A stretch of DNA of 64,000 nt from Longimicrobiaceae bacterium (lineage in GTDB: Bacteria; Gemmatimonadota; Gemmatimonadetes; Longimicrobiales; Longimicrobiaceae): contig JASLAX010000041.1 in NCBI GenBank assembly GCA_030146875.1, forward strand, positions 6,935 through 70,934, given 5' to 3'. The notes under the pieces were generated by a model. The model ran no database searches, was not told where the DNA came from, and saw only the letters and a program-made list of their open reading frames with translations. The position numbers and the translations under genes were made by a program. This document shows, one piece after another, positions 16,584-24,099 of this stretch (its first letter is position 1; each line of letters starts with the position of its first letter).

Positions 16584-17687
16584 ATGAAAGACTTCAATCC
16601 GCCTCGGCTCACGCTAGCTAGAGAGCGGCGGGGCCTGACCAAGCGGGACCTGGCTCGTTTGATCGCCTGTAGCGAACGGAGTGTAGGCGAGTGGGAGCGG
16701 GGCACGACCATACCGACCGAGGAGAACGTCGCAGAACTTGCGCGGGTGCTCAATCGGTCGGTCTCCTTTTTCCACCAGCCTGATCCGGAGGAGCTGCCGC
16801 TGGATGCTGTCAGCTTCCGGGCGTTAAGCAAGATGCGGTCTGCCGATCGCACCCGCGCGATCGCTGCCGCAAGAATGGCCCTAGAACTGAATGACCATTT
16901 GACGAACGGGTTCGACCTTCCAAGCACCGACATTCCTGATCTTCGACATCACCAAGCCAAGCCAGAAGCGGCCGCGATGGCCTTACGGGCCCGCTGGAGT
17001 CTGGGCGATAAACCGATCAAGAGCATGGTGGGCCTGCTCGAGTACAAAGGGGTGCGCGTTTTCTCGCTCGCCGAGGACTGCCGGGAGCTAAACGCATTCT
17101 CGTTCTGGCATGGTGGCGTCCCTTTCGTGTTTTTGAATACGATGAAGTCCTCGGAGTGCAGCCGTTTCGATGCTGCTCATGAACTCGCTCACCTCGTGCT
17201 TCACCAACACGGCGCCCCGTCCGGTCGCCAAGCCGAAGCCGAGGCTAATGCGTTCGCCGGGGCGTTTCTCATGCCTGCTTCAAGCGTCGCAGGATTTGCT
17301 CCCCGCGTTCCGAGTGTCCCGCGGCTAATCAAGGCGAAGCATCATTGGAACGTGTCACTCGCGGCACTAGCTCACCGAATGCACGAGGTCGGCCTCCTAA
17401 GTGAGTGGAATTATCGCTCACTCTGCATCGAAATCCAGAAAGCCGGCTATCGGGTACGCGAGCCGGAGAGTGCCCCACGTGAGACATCCAAGGTCTTTGA
17501 GAAGGTGTTCAGTGCGCTTCGTGCCGAGGGGGTTGGCAAGCGGGAACTCGCGGCTCAACTTGGGTGGTCGAATCAAGAGTTGAGCGCCTTGGTCTTTGGA
17601 CTTACCCTCCGTTCCGTGGCAGGAGGTGGTCGAGGGGACACGACCCCATCCCCCAGTACGCGAGAACGGCTCCGCCTTCTCAAGTAG
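16584..17687 (+). CDS. XRE-family regulator fused to ImmA/IrrE metallopeptidase (DUF955)
   Basis: 367 residues. An N-terminal helix-turn-helix (about 8-62: 'LTKRDLARLIACSERSVGEWERG') is followed by an ImmA/IrrE-type zinc peptidase domain (about 145-270) with HELAH at 199-203 and a downstream 'EAEANAFAGAFLMP' supplying the third ligand, probably E220. The C-terminal part (about 310-350) looks like a second small HTH ('GKRELAAQLGWSNQELSALVFGL'). Family members such as ImmA and IrrE cleave a repressor to switch on mobile-element or stress genes. Base composition is clearly lower than the neighbours. Its natural partner or target is the gene just upstream or the operon's own promoter. Confidence 0.88.
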   Translation: MKDFNPPRLTLARERRGLTKRDLARLIACSERSVGEWERGTTIPTEENVAELARVLNRSVSFFHQPDPEELPLDAVSFRALSKMRSADRTRAIAAARMALELNDHLTNGFDLPSTDIPDLRHHQAKPEAAAMALRARWSLGDKPIKSMVGLLEYKGVRVFSLAEDCRELNAFSFWHGGVPFVFLNTMKSSECSRFDAAHELAHLVLHQHGAPSGRQAEAEANAFAGAFLMPASSVAGFAPRVPSVPRLIKAKHHWNVSLAALAHRMHEVGLLSEWNYRSLCIEIQKAGYRVREPESAPRETSKVFEKVFSALRAEGVGKRELAAQLGWSNQELSALVFGLTLRSVAGGGRGDTTPSPSTRERLRLLK

Positions 17688-17741
17688 CCATTATCCCAAG
17701 GCCGCCTGAGGCGCGGAGGTATCTTCGTCAGACGAGAAAAA

Positions 17742-17774
17742 GGGGAGGGGGAGCCGCCGCGGCTCCCCCTCCCC
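17742..17774. terminator. Bidirectional terminator between convergent genes
   Basis: A near-perfect palindrome: GGGGAGGGGGAGCCGC (17742-17757) and GCGGCTCCCCCTCCCC (17759-17774). AGAAAAA precedes it, which gives a T run for the minus-strand porin transcript; GTTC follows. It stands between the plus-strand XRE-ImmA gene and the minus-strand porin gene. Confidence 0.8.
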
Positions 17775-17820
17775 GTTCATCCGTCCTCCCCCGCGGTGAG
17801 GGGAGCCGGGTCGTCGTGCG

Positions 17821-19203
17821 TCAGAAGGCGACCACGCCCTCCACCACGAACCCGTTGAACTTGCCGTTGTTGCGGATGTCGGTGGTGGGGAAGTCGTTGT
17901 ACTTCTGCGTCACGTACTCGCCCTTGAGCATGATGCTGGGGGTGACGAACCACCCGGCCGAGGCCTGCCAGCGATCCAGGCCCACCTCCTCCGTCAGGCC
18001 CGGGAGCTCGCCCCGCGCGGTGTTGTAGCGGCCGGCCACGAAGACCTTCTCCCCGGGGAGGAAGCGGTACACCGCCTCACCCGCGTACTGCCGCCACTGA
18101 CGGTCCTGCGGCTCGCTGCTCGCGCGGCCCTCGGTGCGCTCGACGGTGCCGAAGAGCTCCAGCCCGCGGAACTTCACGAAGGGGTTCACCATCCAGGACG
18201 TCACCTGGTTCGCGAAGCGGGGGTTCATCAGCCCGGAGGTGAAGTTCCCGCTCTCGGTCGCGACGGTGTTCTCCATCACCCAGTAGTACCGGGAGCCCGC
18301 GCGGTCGCCGGCGTAGAGCGTGTTGCTGGGCGACGTGCGGTTGATGTAGGTGGAGCCGGTCAGGCGAACGCGCAGGTCCGACGAGAGCTGGCGGTCGAAG
18401 CCCAGCTTGCCCAGCACCGCGGGGCCGCGGGCGTCGGGCGTCTTCACGTCGCCGCGGATCTGGCCGCCCGTCACACCCACCATCGCCAGCATGCCGTCCT
18501 TGCGGACGTAGACCTCGCCGCCGATCTCGGTGGTGAACGAGTCCAGGATCAGGTTGCCGACGAACGGGTTGTGCATGGCGTTGCCGTTGTCGGTGCGGCG
18601 GAAGTGCGCGTCGCCGTAGTTCACCTCGAAGTGCCCCATCCGCAGCGTGACGTACTTCATCAGCTCGTTCAGCGCCGGGTGGTCGATCGGCGACTGGTCG
18701 ACGAGCAGGTAGCCGTCCTTCACCCACGTCTCGTTGTGGTGCCGCGACGAGAGGTACGAGGTGAGCGCGACCCGGATCCCGGCGGCGAGCTGCGCGCCGA
18801 TGTACAGGTTGGCGGTGGCGTTGTTGAAGCCCTTGCCGATCTCCACCAGCTGGTTGGCGTCGTACGCCCTGCCCTGCGCGTCGGTGGCCGGCTTGGCCGC
18901 GGCGCCGTTGCTGTGGTCGAGCCCCTGGAACTGCTGCGTGAACGCCGCGCCGAAGTCGATCTTGAACCCGTCGTAGGAGACGCCCTCGTCCTTCGGCGCC
19001 TCGAACATGTTGATCCCGCGCTGGTCGTTCGGGCGGTAGTGCTGCAGGGTGATGGGGCGGCTGGTCTCCGCCGCCTTCTCCGTCTTCGCCGTGTCGGTGC
19101 CGGCGGGCGTCACTCCGCCGCCCTTCACGTCCGTCTGCGCGGCCGCCGGCACGGCCAGGAGGACCAGGAAGGCCGGCACGAGCACACGATTCATGGTTGA
19201 CAT
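17821..19203 (-). CDS. Outer-membrane beta-barrel porin-like protein
   Basis: 460 residues from the ATG at 19203, chosen because GGAG lies 7 bases before it; a further ATG 6 codons upstream is possible. A signal peptide 'VLVPAFLVLLAVPAAAQ' is cut after AAA or AQ. The mature chain alternates polar and hydrophobic residues, ends in phenylalanine as barrel proteins do, and has strand-rich segments such as 'LRVRLTGSTYINRTSP' and 'VFVAGRYNTARGELP'. It is reminiscent of phosphate-selective or carbohydrate porins, but the solute cannot be told. It follows the yceI gene on the same strand. Confidence 0.75.
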   Translation of the reverse strand: MSTMNRVLVPAFLVLLAVPAAAQTDVKGGGVTPAGTDTAKTEKAAETSRPITLQHYRPNDQRGINMFEAPKDEGVSYDGFKIDFGAAFTQQFQGLDHSNGAAAKPATDAQGRAYDANQLVEIGKGFNNATANLYIGAQLAAGIRVALTSYLSSRHHNETWVKDGYLLVDQSPIDHPALNELMKYVTLRMGHFEVNYGDAHFRRTDNGNAMHNPFVGNLILDSFTTEIGGEVYVRKDGMLAMVGVTGGQIRGDVKTPDARGPAVLGKLGFDRQLSSDLRVRLTGSTYINRTSPSNTLYAGDRAGSRYYWVMENTVATESGNFTSGLMNPRFANQVTSWMVNPFVKFRGLELFGTVERTEGRASSEPQDRQWRQYAGEAVYRFLPGEKVFVAGRYNTARGELPGLTEEVGLDRWQASAGWFVTPSIMLKGEYVTQKYNDFPTTDIRNNGKFNGFVVEGVVAF

Positions 19204-19308
19204 GTTACCGTCTCCGAACAAAGGAGGTTTCCGTCGTGGCCGGGGCGCGCCCCGCCCCCATCCTGCCGCCGCGCGCCGCCCGGCGCGCGGGTCCCGACCT
19301 TCTTCGCG

Positions 19309-19875
19309 TCAGCCGGCGGGTCGCAGGACCACGTCGAAGCCGACCGTCACCAGCGGGTTGACCCGCATCGTGCCCATCATCAGCGAGGGGGGGCGGACGC
19401 CGTAGTCCGGCATCCGGATCTGCTTGGTCCCCCGCACGCGGAGCTGGCCGTTCACCTCGGCGGCGGTGGCGTCGATGCTCACCTGCTGCGTCTGCCCGCC
19501 GATCGTCAGCCCGCCCGTCATCTTCACCGCGCCGTTCGCGGCGACGTCCACCGACTGGGCCCGGAAGCGGATGGTCGGGGCGGCGTTCGCCTTGAGGGCG
19601 TTCCGCATGTGCCCATTCATCGTCTCGTTCCTGCAGTCCAGCGAGGCCACGGGGATGGATACCTCCGCCCCGGACACCGACCCGATGCTGGCCAGCTGCG
19701 TGGACCCGGCGGAGGCGGCCCCGGTGACCTGCGCGCTCTCGCAGCGGTAGGCCCGGACGGTGCTGGTTCCCTCCACCCACACGCGGCTCGTGTTGTGGAA
19801 GGTCAGCGGCTGCGCTCCCGCCGCCACCAGCGCCGGCACCACCAGCGCGACCCCCATCCAGACTCGCTTGCGCAT
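19309..19875 (-). CDS. YceI-family periplasmic lipocalin-like protein
   Basis: 188 residues with signal 'KRVWMGVALVVPALVAAGAQ'. The YceI pattern is visible: 'FHNTSRVWVEGTSTVRAYRCES', 'VSIPVASLDCRNETMNGHMRNALKA' and 'VKMTGGLTIGGQTQQVSIDATA'. YceI proteins form a lipid-binding beta barrel in the periplasm, often carrying isoprenoids. Two cysteines (in RCES and DCRNE) may form a disulphide. It is transcribed towards the porin gene, about 100 bases apart, so a shared operon is likely. A TAGCTT -10-like box sits at 19977-19972 on this strand, with no good -35. Confidence 0.88.
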   Translation of the reverse strand: MRKRVWMGVALVVPALVAAGAQPLTFHNTSRVWVEGTSTVRAYRCESAQVTGAASAGSTQLASIGSVSGAEVSIPVASLDCRNETMNGHMRNALKANAAPTIRFRAQSVDVAANGAVKMTGGLTIGGQTQQVSIDATAAEVNGQLRVRGTKQIRMPDYGVRPPSLMMGTMRVNPLVTVGFDVVLRPAG

Positions 19876-20207
19876 CTCCGTACCCAGCCTTTCGCGCCGG
19901 CTCTCTCCCCGCGTGGCCGACCTGGCCGGTGGGTCGGACGGTCCCGGCGTGCCGTCCGCTTTCTGGATCGAAAGCTAGTCCCCGGGGGCTCCCCGGAATG
20001 TCGGGGGGGTCTACCGACCGGTGCGGGGAGATGGGCGCGACGCCGCGTGGTCCGGGCGACTACGGCGGCGTGGGGCGCCGGGTCGGGAGGAGGGCAGGGG
20101 GTGGGGAGACCCCCTACGCGGCCGGATTTTCCCCGGACGCGGGACCGCCGCCCGCCGGGGGCGGGCGAGCGGCGGTTTGCCCGGGAGGGCCGAGGGACGG
20201 CGCGCGG
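19876..20207. other. 332-base gap upstream of yceI
   Basis: Both flanking genes read leftward. Apart from the TAGCTT -10-like box (minus strand, 19977-19972) with a weak GACAT about 20 bases away, I see only GC-rich sequence without a conserved hairpin or credible small gene. Confidence 0.4.
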
Positions 20208-20969
20208 CTATCGCTGCGCCATCCGCCCCGTGCCGCACGACGCGGTGCGGGACTCCAGCGCGAGCGTCATCCTCCCCACCGGCGCGATCGCGGTCTCCAT
20301 CCGGAGCAGGAGCCGCCGCGGGTCGTCGCTCACGGCCAGGCGGATCACTCCCTCGCGCCCGTACCGCTCGGCGTCGCGGACGCGCATCTCCACCTCCACG
20401 GCGGGGATCTCCCCCGCGGGAACGCGCACGCGGGTGCGGCCCAGCACGCGGACCACCACCGGGTTCCGCGCGGCGTCGTAGTGGCGCGCCAGGTTGTAGA
20501 CGGCGCCGTCCTCCAGCGGGAGCGTGCGCAGGAAGAAGAGGAACGACAGCTCGTCCAGCGGCTTCCTGGTGGCCATCGCCCCGCCGCGCGCGCCGTCGCT
20601 CCAGCGCCCGCCCTCTGCGTCCATCCGCACGTCCTGGTCGCGGCGCGAGACGGGGGTGCGCTCGCGCTTGGTGTACCGAACCGAGGTCAGCGCGTCGGGG
20701 TCGAGCCACGACCGCGTGTGGTCCTCCACCCCCGCGACGCCCACGCGCCCGCGGAAGTCGAAGCGGAGCAGGTAGGTCGTCTTTCCGCCCCGCTCGGCGG
20801 CGCTGTCCACCGCCATGGTCGCCCGGCCGATTCGCCCCAGCCCGATGCTGGCGCGGTAGACGCACGACTCGCCCGGGCCGAACGGCAGCGCCGCCTGCTG
20901 CGCTCCCGCGGCGGGGGCGAGCAGCGCGGCGGCCAGGGCGGCTGCGTACGGGGCTCGGGTGCGGATCAT
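20208..20969 (-). CDS. DUF3108 domain-containing secreted protein
   Basis: 253 residues from ATG 20969; GGAAGGAG lies 7 bases before it. Signal peptide 'YAAALAAALLAPAAGAQ'. The DUF3108 pattern is seen in 'GESCVYRASIGLGRIGRATMAVDSAAERGGKTTYLLRFDFRG', 'DPDALTSVRYTKRER' and a late 'VRVPAGEIPAVEVEMRVRD' (residues about 30-235). The family is periplasmic or outer-membrane associated with a lipocalin-like fold and no settled role. Two cysteines (one at each end of the mature chain) could pair. Confidence 0.82.
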   Translation of the reverse strand: MIRTRAPYAAALAAALLAPAAGAQQAALPFGPGESCVYRASIGLGRIGRATMAVDSAAERGGKTTYLLRFDFRGRVGVAGVEDHTRSWLDPDALTSVRYTKRERTPVSRRDQDVRMDAEGGRWSDGARGGAMATRKPLDELSFLFFLRTLPLEDGAVYNLARHYDAARNPVVVRVLGRTRVRVPAGEIPAVEVEMRVRDAERYGREGVIRLAVSDDPRRLLLRMETAIAPVGRMTLALESRTASCGTGRMAQR

Positions 20970-21313
20970 GGCTCGGCTCCTTCCGGGGGGGTCTCGCTCG
21001 CCCCTGAAGATGCGCCGCGGGAGGGGAGGGCGCCGTCGGGCGGGGCACGGCGTGCCCGTGGGGAGGGTGCCCCCGCCGGGCGTAGTCCGTCGGACCACGG
21101 GGGGCGTGGGAGGGCCGTGGCGCGGAACGATTGACGGAGCGGGCGGGGGCGTTATCTTTCAAGGGTCCGGAGATACCCCCGGGGCCTTCCCTTCCTCACG
21201 GAGCGGGCGGGCCCGGAGCGGCGCGGAACCTGCGTCGCCAGTCAGTGTATCTGCCATCCCAGCAACGACATGGGGCGCCCCGGCGCCCCGGGCCTGAACC
21301 TTCGGGGGAACCG
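20970..21313. other. Divergent intergenic region between DUF3108 and erpA-like genes
   Basis: 344 bases. The plus-strand erpA promoter is at 21131-21158, leaving a 155-base untranslated leader with no clear riboswitch-like fold. For the minus-strand gene a CATCTT box near 21010 could be a -10, but no -35 is at the right distance. Confidence 0.45.
21131..21158 (+). promoter_or_regulatory. Promoter of the erpA-like gene
   Basis: TTGACG (21131-21136) and TATCTT (21153-21158) are 16 bases apart. A long leader of about 150 bases follows. Confidence 0.7.
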
Positions 21314-21664
21314 ATGCAGACGGAGAACGCAACGGCCGTGATCGTGGTGACCCCCACGGCGGCGACCGAGGTCCGGAAGTACATGGAGGAGCAGGGCGCG
21401 GGCGAGGGCGCGGGCCTTCGCGTGGGCGTGCTGCCCGGCGGGTGCTCCGGCTTCCAGTACGGCCTGAACATCGAGGACGAGGCGGGCGAGGACGACGTGA
21501 TCCTGGAGGTCGCGGGCCTGCGCCTGTTCGTGGACCCCTTCTCGGTGCAGTACCTGCAGGGGACGGAGATCGACTACGTCTCGACGTTCCAGGGCTCGGG
21601 CTTCACGTTCAACAACCCGAACGCCTCCGGCGGCTGCGGCTGCGGAAGCTCCTTCACCGTCTGA
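21314..21664 (+). CDS. Iron-sulfur cluster insertion/assembly protein (ErpA/IscA/HesB family)
   Basis: 116 residues from ATG 21314. A-type Fe-S carriers accept clusters from the assembly scaffold and pass them to target enzymes. The three conserved cysteines are in place: C44 ('LPGGCSGFQY') and C108/C110 ('SGGCGCGSS'). 'FVDPFSVQYLQGTEIDYV' is the family core. The gene stands alone, next to nadA, whose product is a 4Fe-4S enzyme, so a functional tie is possible. It is ended by a hairpin at 21688. Confidence 0.93.
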   Translation: MQTENATAVIVVTPTAATEVRKYMEEQGAGEGAGLRVGVLPGGCSGFQYGLNIEDEAGEDDVILEVAGLRLFVDPFSVQYLQGTEIDYVSTFQGSGFTFNNPNASGGCGCGSSFTV

Positions 21665-21687
21665 CGGCACGGCGGGGGCGGTGACGG

Positions 21688-21722
21688 GGAGGGCCCGCGG
21701 GGAGCGATCCCGAGGGCCCTCC
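21688..21722 (+). terminator. Terminator after the erpA-like gene
   Basis: GGAGGGCCC (21688-21696) pairs with GGGCCCTCC (21714-21722), then TTCGCTTCC. Stem of 9 bp, loop of 17 with internal GGGA/TCCC pairing. Confidence 0.7.
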
Positions 21723-21796
21723 TTCGCTTCCGCGCCCGCGCGGTGGGACGGGTTCGTCCCCTGCTCTTCTCGTAACGAGAACAAAATCCGGTTCGG

Positions 21797-21825
21797 TTGT
21801 ACAAGGGACACGCGGCGGATACATT
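21797..21825 (+). promoter_or_regulatory. Promoter of nadA
   Basis: TTGTAC (21797-21802), 17-base spacer, TACATT (21820-21825). It overlaps the longest in-frame opening of nadA and so rules that opening out as a start. Confidence 0.72.
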
Positions 21826-21877
21826 GCCGCGCCCAGCCCGTGAAGCGGGCGTGACCTCCGGGAAATGCGAGGGAGCC

Positions 21878-22954
21878 GTGATCCAGGTCGCCGACAACTT
21901 CGCCACGCCGCTCGACTACGCGCGCCTGCCGCGCGAGGAGCTGGCCGAGCGCATCCGCCGCCGCAAGGAGCAGCTCAACGCCGTGATCCTGGGGCACAAC
22001 TACCAGCGCGTGGAGATCCAGGAGGTCAGCGACTACCTGGGCGACTCGCTGGGCCTGTCGCAGGAGGCCGCGAAGACCGAGGCGGACGTGATCGTCTTCT
22101 GCGGGGTGCACTTCATGGCCGAGACGGCCAAGGTGCTATCGCCCGAGAAGACGGTGCTGATGCCCGACCTGCGGGCCGGGTGCCCCATGGCCGACTTCGT
22201 GACCGGCGACGCGCTGCGCATGCTGAAGGCGCGGCACCCGGGCGCGGTGGTGGTCGCGTACGTGAACTCGACCGCCGAGGTGAAGGCGGAGTCGGACGTC
22301 TGCTGCACGTCGGCCAACGCGGTGGCGGTGGTGGACTCCATCCCCCGCGACCGCACCATCCTGTTCGTGCCCGACCGCAACCTGGCGAAGTACGCCGCGG
22401 AGAAGAGCGGGCGGCCGTACGCCGTGGCCGGGCGCGAGGACGGGCCGGTGGAGCCCGGGACCGTCCTGGCCTGGGACGGCTACTGCTACGTGCACGACGA
22501 CCTGGTGCTGGACGAGCTGGCCGAGGCGAAGCGCCGCCATCCCCGCGCGCTGGTCGTGATCCATCCGGAGGCGCGGGCGGACCTGCTGGCCCACGCCGAC
22601 GTGGTCGCATCGACCGCCAGGATGGTGGACATCGCCGAGCAGAACGACGCGGTGATCTTCGGCACCGAGCGCGGCATCGTGGACCGCCTGAAGGCGCGCT
22701 TTCCGGAGAAGACGCTGGTCCCGCTCTCCGGGGCGGCGATCTGCGGGAACATGAAGGTGAACACGCTGGCCAAGCTGGCGTGGTCGCTGGACCACGGGAA
22801 GCACGAGATCGTCCTGGACGAAGACGTGCGCCGCGGCGCCGAGACGGCGCTCCGGCGGATGCTGGAGCACTCCGGCGGGTGGACGCCGTCTCCTGCCGAG
22901 GCCGCGGCGCTGGAGGAGGCTTCGGTGCGGCCGGGCGGGTGCGGGTGTAGCTGA
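21878..22954 (+). CDS. nadA: Quinolinate synthase
   Basis: 358 residues from GTG 21878 (GAGGGAG just upstream); GTG 21851 is an alternative. NadA condenses iminoaspartate with dihydroxyacetone phosphate to quinolinate in NAD synthesis and carries a 4Fe-4S cluster. Conserved segments: 'VILGHNYQRVEIQEVSDYLGDS', 'VFCGVHFMAETAKVLSPEKTVLMPD', 'EVKAESDVCCTSANA' and 'AICGNMKVNTLAKL', which hold the cluster cysteines. A C-terminal 'GGCGCS' is an extra cysteine cluster. nadB and nadC are not in the window. Confidence 0.95.
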   Translation: MIQVADNFATPLDYARLPREELAERIRRRKEQLNAVILGHNYQRVEIQEVSDYLGDSLGLSQEAAKTEADVIVFCGVHFMAETAKVLSPEKTVLMPDLRAGCPMADFVTGDALRMLKARHPGAVVVAYVNSTAEVKAESDVCCTSANAVAVVDSIPRDRTILFVPDRNLAKYAAEKSGRPYAVAGREDGPVEPGTVLAWDGYCYVHDDLVLDELAEAKRRHPRALVVIHPEARADLLAHADVVASTARMVDIAEQNDAVIFGTERGIVDRLKARFPEKTLVPLSGAAICGNMKVNTLAKLAWSLDHGKHEIVLDEDVRRGAETALRRMLEHSGGWTPSPAEAAALEEASVRPGGCGCS

Positions 22955-22985
22955 CCTTCGTCCCGCCGTCTTGCGACGAGGAAGG

Positions 22986-23218
22986 CACGCGGAGACGCGG
23001 AGGTCGCGGAGACGCGGAGAACTGCAACGGATGGACTCGCGCGGAGGCGCGGAAGAGGGGGAGGTGCGGGGGGCTGGATCCCCCCGCACCTCCGTTTTCG
23101 TTCCGGCGGCAACCTTTCTCCAGGAGAGGTAGGTAGCCTCCGCCGTGCCGCCGAATCGTGCCTCGGGAGACGGACGACGCACCGCTCCGCGTCTCCGCGT
23201 CCTCCGCGCCTCCGCGTC
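22986..23218. repeat. Modular CGCGGAG intergenic repeat, copy B (modules 1 and 2)
   Basis: Starts with CACGCGGAGACGCGGAGG and GGAGAACTGC (module 1, shared with copies C and D), continues with GGAGGTGCGG... CCGCACCTCCG... and GACGCACC (module 2, shared with A and C), and ends in an inverted arm of CTCCGCG units. It lies between nadA and a small minus-strand ORF that stops at its edge. Confidence 0.8.
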
Positions 23219-23221
23219 CAA

Positions 23222-23353
23222 TCACGTCGCTGCGCTGCGAGCGGGAAGCGGCTCGGGGGACTCGGCGGACACGGGCCGGCACGCCATCATGCCGGCGACG
23301 GCGAGGATGGCGATGAAGACGGCGCGGGCGGTGCGGCGGCTGGGGAGGCTCAT
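23222..23353 (-). CDS. Possible 43-residue secreted peptide or short lipoprotein
   Basis: ATG at 23353 opens 43 codons to TGA at 23224-23222. The product has a basic N-terminus (SLPSRRTAR), a hydrophobic core (VFIAILAVAGMMA) and either a weak lipobox cysteine at residue 25 (MMAC) or a signal peptidase I site (VSA before ESPEPLP). Too short to assign. No good ribosome site or promoter was found; the signal-like profile is the main support. The stop codon abuts repeat copy B. Confidence 0.35.
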   Translation of the reverse strand: MSLPSRRTARAVFIAILAVAGMMACRPVSAESPEPLPARSAAT

Positions 23354-23655
23354 GGCGGCGTCTCGGGTTCGGGGGATGGGATGGGGACCTCCGCCGCGCT
23401 ACGGGGGCGACGCGGCGGTCGCGGGTCCTTGGAGGCAGGAGCCGCGCCCGGCGGCGCGTGGCGTCGCCCACCCGTGACAAGGCCTTGCATCGCAAGGGGT
23501 TGTGGCCGGGCGGCGTCCTCGGCGGAGGTCGTGCGGCGGGACGCGGGCGGGTCGAATGCGGGACGGGCCGTCCCACGAGCGGACGGTTGCCCCGGGGGGG
23601 CTCTCTCCCCATCATTCCCGTCCCCGTACGGACCGGTCCACCCGCGGAGACCCCG
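23354..23655. other. 302-base gap upstream of the peroxiredoxin gene
   Basis: Contains two small perfect hairpins: CCTTGC-ATC-GCAAGG near 23483-23497 and GGGACG-GGC-CGTCCC at 23560-23574. No TTGAC/TAnnTT promoter was found here; the peroxiredoxin promoter is not visible to me. Confidence 0.4.
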
Positions 23656-24099
23656 ATGAGCGATCCCCAGCTTCTTCCCGTGGGCAGCGAGGCACCCGTC
23701 TTCGCCGCCGACACCAGCGACGGCGGCAAGGTCACCCTCACCGACTTCCGCGGGCAGCAGGCGGTGCTCCTGATGTTCTATCCGCAGGACGACACCCCCG
23801 GCTGCACCCGGCAGATGTGCGCCGCGCGCGACGAGGGGGCGGACTACGCGGCCGCCGGCGTGGCGCGCTTCGGGGTGAACCCCGGCGACGAGGAGAGCCA
23901 CCGGGCGTTCGTGGACAAGTACTCGCTCGACTTCCCGCTGATCGTGGACCGGGACGCCTCCATCGCCAGGGCGTACGGAGTGCTGCGGGAGGACGGCGTG
24001 GCGCGCGCGACGTACCTGATCGACCGCGACGGGACCATCGTGTACGCGCAGCCGGGCGCGCACGTGGCGGCCGAGGTGCTGGAGGCGCTGCGTGGCTGA
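23656..24099 (+). CDS. bcp: Thioredoxin-dependent peroxiredoxin, BCP/PrxQ type
   Basis: 147 residues from ATG 23656 with GGAG 7 bases upstream. Reduces hydrogen peroxide and organic peroxides using thioredoxin. The peroxidatic C50 lies in 'FYPQDDTPGCTRQMCAARDE' and C55, five residues on, is the resolving cysteine of atypical 2-Cys PrxQ. 'PAFAADTSDGGKVTLTDFRGQ'-like N-terminal strands and 'YGVLREDGVARATYLIDRDG' are family features. Overlaps the next gene by 8 bases, so the two are translationally linked. Confidence 0.93.
   Translation: MSDPQLLPVGSEAPVFAADTSDGGKVTLTDFRGQQAVLLMFYPQDDTPGCTRQMCAARDEGADYAAAGVARFGVNPGDEESHRAFVDKYSLDFPLIVDRDASIARAYGVLREDGVARATYLIDRDGTIVYAQPGAHVAAEVLEALRG

Noticed and set aside
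17821..19203. TonB-dependent receptor for the barrel protein
   Set aside because: At 460 residues it is too short and has no plug domain or TonB box; a porin-like barrel fits better.
21159..21313. Riboswitch in the 155-base leader of the erpA-like gene
   Set aside because: I found no recognisable conserved core or hairpin-plus-terminator arrangement.
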